Under the pieces are notes generated by a model. That model searched no databases and was not told the DNA's origin. It worked only from the letters and a program-made list of their open reading frames with translations. A program made the translations under genes and the position numbers. Of a stretch of 64,000 bases of DNA, positions 56,201-64,000 are shown piece by piece (positions within the stretch are counted from its first letter, which is position 1; every line of letters begins with the position of its first letter). The stretch spans positions 73,859,127-73,923,126 of the forward strand of contig NC_086378.1 of assembly GCF_036588685.1 (NCBI RefSeq), given 5' to 3'. Source of the stretch: Mytilus trossulus. Lineage: Eukaryota; Mollusca; Bivalvia; Mytilida; Mytilidae.

Positions 56201-56454
56201 CGATGCGTAGCGGAGACAGTAAAACAGAGATTTGCGACCGTCAAATAAAAATTTACGCCTGGTCAACTGTGGATTTGACGGCAACTTTTAGCCAATGAAA
56301 AAATTTATTACATCCAAATTGCATTAGAATATATTATAGCAATGTTACTATTATGACAGTATGTACAGTAAGAGGTCTGACAATTACCAATACTTACACG
56401 ATCATATAAAGAAAACACACGATCTATGTCATCGGTCGTTAACCTATTGGCGTT
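53050..56454 (-). CDS. SCGN: secretagogin-like EF-hand calcium sensor, C-terminal part (3 exons, 97 aa seen)
   Basis: Cytosolic calcium-binding protein of the calbindin/calretinin/secretagogin hexa-EF-hand group. Exons are 56454-56398, 55351-55280 and 53214-53050, all phase 0 with GT/AG ends, giving 97 C-terminal residues. Two canonical EF loops are visible. One is DRDNNGNIEDEE, split by an intron after its second residue. The other is DLNHDGKINKKE in the last exon. The text around them (GFLKDLMELV, then CKEILLEKC and KELAMVL) follows the last two EF-hands of secretagogin most closely; Drosophila-type calbindin-32 is the alternative. The four N-terminal EF-hands were not found between 56455 and 64000, so they are probably beyond the window, with the 3.4 kb TTAA element lying in the upstream intron. 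An AATAAA complement near 52765 could be its poly(A) signal. Confidence 0.85.
53215..55279 (-). other. secretagogin-like intron before last exon
   Basis: AT-rich, no recognised element. Overlapping short frames at 54634-54889 on both strands look like chance. Confidence 0.8.
55280..55351 (-). CDS. SCGN: secretagogin-like exon (rest of EF5)
   Basis: A 72 bp phase-0 exon between TTCTGCAG and the donor GAAGAA|GTAGGT. It encodes DNNGNIEDEELCGFLKDLME and four more residues (LVEE), completing an EF loop begun in the preceding exon. Confidence 0.9.
55352..56397 (-). other. secretagogin-like intron with two repeats
   Basis: It contains a family C fragment (55420-55535, AAATGGATAACAACTGTCAT) and the hairpin MITE 56151-56285. 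Confidence 0.8.
56151..56285. repeat. hairpin MITE (about 135 bp)
   Basis: GTTGCCACCGTCAA ... GGTCGCAAATGCAGTTTTAC is mirrored by CAGTAAAACAGAGATTTGCG, ACCGTCAAA ... TTTGACGGCAAC. The loop is ACGATGCGTAGCGGAGA. GCGTAGCGG also occurs in the loop of the hairpin at 1760-1910. Confidence 0.75.
56398..56454 (-). CDS. SCGN: secretagogin-like exon (entering helix of EF5)
   Basis: A 57 bp phase-0 exon between TTTTCAACAG and GATCGT|GTAAGT. It encodes NANRLTTDDIDRVFSLYDR, the entering helix and the first two residues of the EF loop. It is the most 5' exon I could find. Confidence 0.85.
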
Positions 56455-59400
56455 CTGTTGAAAATAAGAAACAATATTTTAATAGTAGTCTGTCATGGTT
56501 AATACAATTTGTATAACAACGTCTCGTTTGTCATGGATTATAAGGTATATAAATGGTTGTGTGAATGTTTTAAAAAAATGTGAATTCCTTTCCGCTCGAA
56601 CAGACAATGAAAATTTGTGTTGATCTTTCATAAAGCAAAACTTAGATCTGCACATGAAAAAAAGATATCCATGTTATAATAGTGCACAATATATATAAAA
56701 AGAGATTATTTTAGAAGTGCTTTCGAACATGTATCAGTGTGCTTGAGTAAACGCACCGCTACGCAGTGCTAAACAAATGAAGCACATATTGACGTATGAT
56801 ATATGTATCAATGAAAAAGGACAAATAAAGGAATGAAACATATTTACATAACAGGACAGTACTTCTGCGCAGCAGGCCAATTTTAAAACAGTTCTTACTT
56901 GCAATTAAATTACATTTAGTGTGCTACTAAACTTCAGTTTTACAAAAAAAATTAGTCTAGGTACTAGAGGTTGCATGTATGGTAAAAAGATGAAACAATA
57001 TAGATATTAAGTAACTTCATTCTTCAAACTTAATATCATGGATTTCGTAATTTTGTTGTCATTTGACTACCTCTGACTTGAAACTAATTAGTCTTACGCC
57101 TCAAAAGGACTTTATATGAAGAAACCACGCAAAATCAAACATTTTTAAGAATCTAGGCTTCAAAGCATCGGTCTACTATCAAAATTTTTGAAAACGAACA
57201 AACAAGAAATGTAAAACCACAGTGTCAAAAAATGATAGAATTTCATCGATTGAATTCACAATATTTTTCGAGTCAGAAGTTTCCTCAGTGCGATTGGTAT
57301 TTTTTTCAATACTGTTTTAAATTTCATTCGAGTCATATATCGTATTATGTAATAAACAAAACGTTTTGTAGTATATACAACACTTAAGATAGCATAAAAC
57401 AACAAGAAATCATCCCATTGAACGAATTGTTGTTTGCCTTTTCGTCGATTTAAACGTTTTTGATTTTTATGTTGTTGAATGTACTTTTGATATGTATCGC
57501 CTTATTTATCTCATGAAGCATAATAACTTCTATTGAATAAGAGAACTAGCGGGATAATATGCATGCATAGAAAAGTTAATAGATGTGCAACAATAAAAAA
57601 CGTGCGGTCAATTATTGCAACTCGGGAAAATATATAAAAGTGTGATTATAAAGGCTTTTTCCAGGTAAATACATACATATAAAAATATGACTGATAGTTA
57701 AACAAAAAATACTCAATGCACAAACTGCCAGATAAAATAAAAACAAAGGTCAATCATTAATCTTTAACAGATCCGAAATAAATTGGTATTATACCAAATG
57801 GTAACACTATCAAGACTGATCAGTCAATACTGAAAAAAAGTGCCCGAGACTACACATACTAACTTATGCAGAATTTCTCAGTGAGACAGCAGAGAACATG
57901 CTACACTTCTGCGATGCTTCGTCTTATTTTACGTACAGAGGAGTACTAATTATTATTTTTTTTTATTTTATCAAATAACATCGTCTTTAAGCCAAGTCGC
58001 AAAAAGTTTAGGTTTTTGTGTCACAAGACTATATATATGCCTGTGATTTCCCGTACCAAACTAGATTTGATACTAGCTAAAGAAATGATGGCGGCTAAAG
58101 ATTGTTTAAAACTAGATCGAGGGAAAAGATCACAGCATCGTTTGTTAGATGAGCATGTTGGTGAATATTTGGATAAAGATTAGAAGTCACTTCCTCAAAG
58201 GTAAAGGTTCGGTAGGCGAATGACGGTCTCATAGCGGGAACAAGTTTGATTTGGTTAATATGTGTTCAAATGTATGTACAAACGATACTAAAATTACCGT
58301 TAAAATACCCATAGATCATCATTTTAACAAGTTTTTGTTTTTAAGGAAAAAAATGTTGTACCTTTGTTTTGATTTTTCCAAATTTTGTATGAATCGTTCA
58401 AATTAAGTAACAATACGCCTATGGATTTTGAGTTCACAACAGTACGGACTGAAATTTTGATAATAATATTTACAGAGCCAATCTAGATTGAAATTTCTGT
58501 GACAATTTTAACGTGCGATTAAAATGAATCCTTAGTTTGTGAGTTAATGTTAATGCCTCGTCAGAAAAAAATTAACAGTAAAACTGCTCCCTCACTTTTA
58601 ACTTACAGGGAAACATACATAGTTTTATTATTTTCGACCTGCATGTTCACTTAACTACACAAATGTTTAGCAAACTTTTACGAATCGATTTTCAAATACG
58701 ATGTGTCTGTGTCTAAACTTGCTATAGACCTGTTTTTTGTAATCATTTATATTTAAATACGAAGAACATTCATCATATACAAAACCGAACAATTCATTTC
58801 TTCCCTCATGACAATTTGTATATCTAAAACGGAATTCCGATTCTTGATCATCGGCACACCTCTGATACTTTAAATGTGACGCAATGGTGAGTGAGATATT
58901 AGATGTTAAAATGAAAATGAAAATGAAGACATTTTTTTATTTATTAAATCAATGTGACAAAACAGGATATTTTGTTTAGAAATTTAAAGGAAACCTTCTC
59001 AATTGTTGATTAACTACTGTGCATAACAGTGAAAAATAAAAGAAATGTACATATAATGTAGTTAAAATGTAAACAACACAATGTTGGTTAAGCACATGTT
59101 CATGCAGCTCACCATTTTCTTCCCCAAAGTCAGCTAAATTTGAAAGTTGTAATTATTCAAATTTTTTACACAGATAAAATCAAAAACTAAAATCTGTATG
59201 TTTTTCTCGGACATCTATATTACACGTATATGTTGCGCTATTGAAACAACGGTCCATATCTAACTTTGAAAGTGGCTAGCTAATCAGTTCGTTGCCCAAA
59301 TGTTTCTAATTTGTTTTACTTTCGTAAATATCAAGAAAGCAATTTGTATCCAAACGTTGCATTTTGTTCTATTAATATACAAAACAGATAGGGTGCTGGT

Positions 59401-59801
59401 AGCAAAAATAATTTTAAATTGGAAAGAGAGCATTAGCACAAAGACAATCAATACGTTAAGAAAGAACTGCAATCTCTTTTCATCAGATGAAAAGAAGAAA
59501 AAGATTTGTACAATATTCATCTAAAATGATTTTAACATAAGTGTTAAGCATCTATCTAGACATATTAAGTTATGTTATGTACAATGCAATATTGCTTTCA
59601 GATTTATTGATATATGTAAAGGAATTTTTGTTTTTTTGTTTAACACTCTGATTGATTCTTTATTGCACATATTGCTGTTTAACAATTAAACTTGGTGTTC
59701 AGCATTTCATCAAGTTTCCCTGTTAAATTACCACTGAATACCCAGGGATAATATTCAGTAAAATTTACTACTAAATACCATTGGTTTAATTCACACATTA
59801 A
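56455..59801. other. upstream of the last recognised EF-hand exon
   Basis: Probably intron of the secretagogin-like gene. I searched by eye for further EF-hand exons on the minus strand and found none. A small plus-strand frame at 58037-58183 (48 codons, MPVISRTKLDLILAKEMMAA ...) has protein-like composition but no other support. Confidence 0.4.
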
Positions 59802-61345
59802 GGTAACACGATACCGAATGGCATATCTCCCGATTTTTAAACTTTTTTGGATACGCGTTCTTTGCACCGAGTTACATCGAAATATGTAATAAAAAATGGG
59901 GGTCACCATTTTTGTTTTCTTGGTATTTTCATTGGAAAACGTCGATTTTGGCGACAAATTTACTGAGGTATATAAGGGAAATGCCTGTTTTTCGGCTTAT
60001 CTTTTTAGATTTTCCAATGGATGGCTATGTTGTAATATACGGACAACAACAAAAAACTAACATAATATTCAGAATTACAAACTGAATTCATACATGTATA
60101 GAAAATCATATGTCACCATCCTTGTTTTTGAGATAAATTTCTTCAAAATTGATTGATCCCCTTAGAATTTGACCGAAAACGTGTGACGTTATTGAATACA
60201 GAATGTAACGTTATTCTCCTCAAAGATATGAGAAATGGAAAACACAAAATGTGTCGGGATCTGAAGGGTGTTTATTTTATTTTCGTTTCCCCTGTAAGGT
60301 TTCCGTAAATTTCCTAGTGATATGAGATTCTACTGATATGATTAATTTCGTCATGCACATAGAAATTCCACTAACATGCGTGGTGTAAATGTGTGAGTTG
60401 CTTGCTTAGCAAGTCGGACAAACATTGCAAACTGTATGCAAAATTTCACTATTAGTTCAACAGTCTGTCATTTGTGGAAAAGTATTTTATAAAACAAATC
60501 TTGAGATCATATATGCATTCTTTATAAGTAAAACAAACTGCGAAACATAAAAGCTCAAGCTTGAAATTCCACATGAAGGAGATGTTACCCGGAGTCTGTA
60601 CTCTACGGGCCTTTATAATTTATCAAAATGCCTAATCAAGCAACCTGTCATGAACAAACAAACAAAAAGAAAATCCAGACGATATGCGCACCTTTAAAAA
60701 ACAGGTACACAATTTAAACCTGAAGCAAAAAGACTATCAAGTGTGGAAGTGTGGGATTGACGGTCGAATTTACACGGGTGAAACGATATGATGTTGCGTG
60801 CTCTGTTAGTTTCAAGTGGCAATTTTGAATTTTAGGATTGATTGCTGGTAACTTTTCGTCCAGTGGCAAATATTTTATGCATGTTCAAGACGCAGTTAAC
60901 AATAAATAATACATCCCGCACAGCCAAATGGACGCCTTACTTTGGAAGCATTTTACTGCCAGTCGGAAGAAGACCAAGTGACCATATTGTTATCCCTGTT
61001 CACCCTAGGCCTTGGGGTGTAAATTGTAGGATATAAACAAAATATAAAATTATGTGCTATATACATTGTCAGAATTATAAAAGGTTTCTGCACTCGCTAC
61101 GAAACAAGTGGAAAGCTCGGCGAGTCTCGCTTTCCATCGTGTTTCTAAAGCTCATGCTAATACATTCTATACTAGCACTACAATATACATATATGATCTT
61201 ATTTTAAATAGTACATTTATCCACAAAAAGAAATGCATACAGTTCTTTTATACATGTATATAGATCTACATGGAAGTTGCATGCTTGTTCTAAAAACTCA
61301 TTTTAATACTGTGAAACTCCTCGGGCTTTTCTCGACGATAAGGGA

Positions 61346-61585
61346 GCAACCATTTGATTTTCGGGGGGGGGGGGGGGGGGCTTTGGATTTTTTTTGGGAA
61401 AAAGTTTGTTTCCAGTTTTTGGAGAGAAAAAATAATTTGTTTTTGACCCTGAGAAAAAAATTGTTTGTTTCACCCTCAGCTGCAACTATAGGTAATGCTA
61501 TGCTAAAATTGAAAGAAAAACAACTGTTTTCAACTTGTCGCCAAAAACACAGATTGTCCAGAAAAAAAAAATCTTACTTTTGCCG
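61346..61585. mobile_element. poly-G fold-back element, copy 2 (one end lost)
   Basis: GCAACCATTTGATTTTC and about 18 G are followed by text (AGTTTGTTTCCAGTTTTTGG, TTGTTTGTTTCA, ATGCTAAAATTGAAAGAA, CAACTTGTCG) that matches the reverse complement of 34010-34170 in order. The distal poly-C end is missing. The 147-codon open frame across it is an artefact. Confidence 0.75.
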
Positions 61586-62199
61586 AATCAAGTTCCCATG
61601 TATTTCTCAGCCTACGTTAACTTTTTCAGGCTTCATTCCGATGTTGCTGTCTATCCCGTGTAGACTTGGTCAATAGGATTTTCAAAATATTTCCGAAACT
61701 ATATCGGATTTACTCTGAACAGAACAATGAATTTCAGTGACTTTTTAAACAGGAACATAGAGAAAGATATTCGGCAAAATAACCAAGTAAACCACTTTCT
61801 TAACATTCCATACAAACAAACTATTTTTGTATGAGTTGCAAAGTCTGCTTGTATTGTGCATTATCGCCTAATTCTATCCGTATTCTCATCCAGATAAATT
61901 TCCTTTTTCCATTTTGCCCGAGCGGTGTTTTTGACGACCATTTTAACACAAATAAATAGATGTACCAACAATTCCTCGTGTTTTTTACCCATTATCCTAA
62001 GTTTCTATAGATTAGATTCCTACTTTCAAAACAAATGTTCATGGGAATACGGCGTTCATTATGAAAAAGTATTTATGCAAACATACACCAAGAATAAAGA
62101 CTTATGATAAAACTCAGTCTATTATATGTAGATAAATCTTTCAGATGCTTAATTTTAAAAGAAACAGAATATTTAAAAGTAAAGTAATTCATTTTTAAA

Positions 62200-62960
62200 G
62201 ATTAACAATGAGCAATAATAAAAAAGTTATTAACATTTTCTTCATCGGTCAGGCCATAAGTCTGGGCAGTGTCGATATTGGTAAGGTCAAGTTTTCTAAC
62301 TCTTTAATTATTATTTTTTAAACGATCCTTTCTTATATTTCTATATTTTATGTCAGAATCCTCCTTGACATCAAATTTGAAGTCGATCCTTCAAAGAAAA
62401 AAAGTAATAAACAATTTACATCGGTCGGAACATTAGTCACGGGAAAGATGTAGATATGGTCAGGTCAAGTTTTCGGTTTTTTTCTTGTATTATTGTATTA
62501 ATTTTTTTAATCTGCCATTATATTGTGTTTGTCTATCCTGTTAATAATAAAAAAAAAATCGCTGGTTCATAGCTGTCAGGATATAAGAAGTTTCAAAGTC
62601 AATTTGGTCAGGGCAAGTTTTCTAACTCTTATAAATATTTTTTCTTTTTTTCTTGTATTATTGTATTAAAAGTTTTGTTTTAATCTGCCATGGTATTGAA
62701 TTTGAAGTCTATCCAGTCAATAATAAAAGAAAAATCGCTGGTTCATAGCTGTCAGGACATAAGAAGTTTCAAAGTCAATTTGGTTAGGGCAAGTTTTCTA
62801 ACTCTTATAAATATTTTTTTCATTTATTTTCCTTTTATATATTAAATATTAGTTCTCATCTTACTTGGTTCCAAATTTCAAGTTAATCCTTCAATAATAA
62901 AATAGGTATTTAACATTTTCATTTCTGTCAGGACATTGTCAGGTTGTCAGGACATTAGTC
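62200..62960. repeat. ~176 bp degenerate tandem repeat, 4-5 copies
   Basis: GGTCAAGTTTTCTAACTC-type text occurs at about 62279, 62458, 62609 and 62785. GCTGGTTCATAGCTGTCAGG occurs at 62561 and 62737 (176 bp apart). The last full pair is nearly identical and outer copies are diverged. No frame runs through the array. Confidence 0.75.
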
Positions 62961-63192
62961 AAACTCCGTACAGTAATCGTTTCCGTTTCGGATCTATTTT
63001 CCTTTACTCCATCAAGTATCCAGAAAAAGTTACCATTAAAAATGTCACATAAATACCCAATATTTTTTTTTATAATTTTATCACTTTGTGATTGCAAAAC
63101 CTGATGCATTGGCTTGAATGTGTGAACGTTATTCGATAACGTCAGGAACGATAACTCGTGGCGTAACGTCATTCGGTATCGTGTTACCTTAA

Positions 63193-63690
63193 ACAATTAT
63201 TATAGTTGTTACACATAGTCTTTGCTACGTCACAAAAAGTTTGTTTTTTGTAAAGGAATTTTCATTTTATTTTAGATTATAGCAGATCTCAATTGGCATT
63301 GTAGATATTTATACTAAGTTTAATGAAGTTGTTGTGTCCTAACCTTGTTTAATCAGAAAAAGACTTGTAAATCATCAAAATATTCAAATAACGTAAACAA
63401 CAAAGACTTTTTTAAATCCTAAATATTTGTATAAAAGGAGACCCCAGTGTCATATTGACTCATGAAACTCGCGTAAACTATCTAAAGTTAACAGAAATTA
63501 TCCAAAATAATCAAAACTGTTCTATAAAACCGTTTTGTAAAGCGGAGAAAAAAATATTTTGTAAAAAAACACAAGAGTACATAATGTATTGTCTAATAAT
63601 AAGGATAGCACAAGCTTTTGTCTCTAATAATAAGTTTTTGGACCATTCCCATGTTTAAAAAAACATATCTTGTGTTGCAAATATCCATTC
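63193..63690. other. anonymous sequence right of the TTAA element
   Basis: No exon-like stretch or known repeat was recognised. Confidence 0.5.
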
Positions 63691-63699
63691 TATTCTATT

Positions 63700-64000
63700 G
63701 ACCAATAGTAATCACTGAAATGTTTCAAGAGGTAACCCTAATGACAAAAAACTGGACAATATACGGACGAAAGTATTTTGGTAACAAAAAAGGTTATGCT
63801 ATTCAAAGACACTCGTCATGGGTTAGCATTAATCTTGAAAACCAATCAATGTTTAAATTTTGAACCCCTAAAAAGAAAGTACTAATAAAAGTTATCCTAT
63901 TTGAAAGACTATCGTCATAGGTTACCCCTTACGTCCAAAACCAAACGTTTGTTAAATATCATAAACCCTCGGAAAGCAAGCAATAATATTGGTGTGAACT
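63700..64000. repeat. ~98 bp degenerate tandem repeat at window edge
   Basis: GGTTATGCTATTCAAAGACA with CTCGTCATGGGTTA (63792 on) is echoed by GTTATCCTATTTGAAAGACT with ATCGTCATAGGTTA (63891 on). A partial earlier unit (GAGGTAACCCTAATGACA) lies near 63730. The array probably continues past 64000. Confidence 0.6.

Larger units (their letters stand above)
59802..63188. mobile_element. piggyBac-like TTAA-flanked non-autonomous element, 3387 bp
   Basis: GGTAACACGATACCGAATG (59802-59820) is repeated as an exact 19/19 reverse complement at 63170-63188, and TTAA lies immediately outside both ends (59798-59801 and 63189-63192). ACGTTATT-type words recur inside both ends (60185-60215 and 63126-63170). 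TTAA duplication is the mark of piggyBac, but the tips are not the usual CCC and no transposase is visible. Inside are the G-tract fold-back copy 2 and the ~176 bp tandem array. Confidence 0.8.

Noticed and set aside
60842..61036. 64-codon frame with protein-like text (SILLPVGRRPSDHIVIP)
   Set aside because: Suggestive but isolated inside the TTAA element, with no recognised domain, upstream exon or catalytic motif; kept only as part of the element.
61233..61676. 147-codon open frame on the plus strand
   Set aside because: It runs through an 18 G homopolymer and a fold-back repeat that also occurs at 33945-34212; the glycine run and basic text are by-products of the repeat.
1..64000. tRNA, rRNA, CRISPR array, bacterial operon or phage features
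   Set aside because: No cloverleaf, spacer array, Shine-Dalgarno-linked gene run or rRNA text was seen; the window is eukaryotic nuclear DNA.

Overview
The window is animal nuclear DNA: visibly AT-rich, with split genes whose short exons have GT/AG junctions and matching phases, and with large amounts of interspersed repeat between them. The repeats (dispersed hammerhead-ribozyme units, palindromic terminal-inverted-repeat elements and several families I recognise as abundant in mussels) point to a bivalve mollusc, most likely a Mytilus-type mussel. Most of the small open frames in the window are chance or repeat-derived and are not listed as genes.

Three protein-coding genes are supported. 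(1) On the minus strand, 39056 down to 6985, is a Cys-loop ligand-gated channel subunit of the nicotinic acetylcholine receptor family. I assemble six coding exons into 456 residues, with a proposed 22 kb first intron. (2) On the plus strand, 44013-48031, is a complete five-exon, 255-residue fatty acid hydroxylase superfamily protein (FAXDC2-like, sterol-desaturase type) with all its histidine boxes. (3) On the minus strand, 56454 down to 53050, are the last three coding exons of a secretagogin-like hexa-EF-hand calcium sensor. Its 5' exons are not recognisable here and probably lie beyond position 64000. Genes 1 and 2 are divergent, genes 2 and 3 convergent. I see no sign that they work in one pathway; they are simply neighbours.

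The accessory DNA is the striking part. At least a dozen copies of a repeat carrying a type I hammerhead ribozyme lie on both strands. One copy (19865-19908, minus) and another (34845-34888, plus) keep every core nucleotide and all three stems. One locus (13051-13450) has two hammerhead remnants about 345 bp apart in the same direction, as in a retrozyme dimer.

Intron 1 of the channel gene holds a four-deep nest. A 3186 bp element with about 105 bp inverted repeats starting CAC and AACAG target duplications (32853-36038) contains a hammerhead-repeat copy. That copy is split by a 1038 bp Harbinger-like element with TTA duplications (33746-34783), which in turn contains a poly-G/poly-C fold-back element (33945-34212). 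The intact homologous site at 13288-13312 serves as an internal empty-site control.

Other non-autonomous elements are a 3387 bp TTAA-flanked piggyBac-like element (59802-63188) containing a ~176 bp tandem repeat; a 1020 bp element whose ends are arrays of self-complementary ACCATACGCGTATGGT-type words, flanked by TATG (42593-43612); a ~1.1 kb element with a GCGTTGG minisatellite (40845-41945); a ~0.88 kb element with a perfect 20 bp inverted repeat (4818-5699); and two hairpin MITEs (1760-1910 and 56151-56285). A decayed reverse-transcriptase fragment lies at 36780-37560. All coordinates and identities were read by eye; no alignment or search was run.
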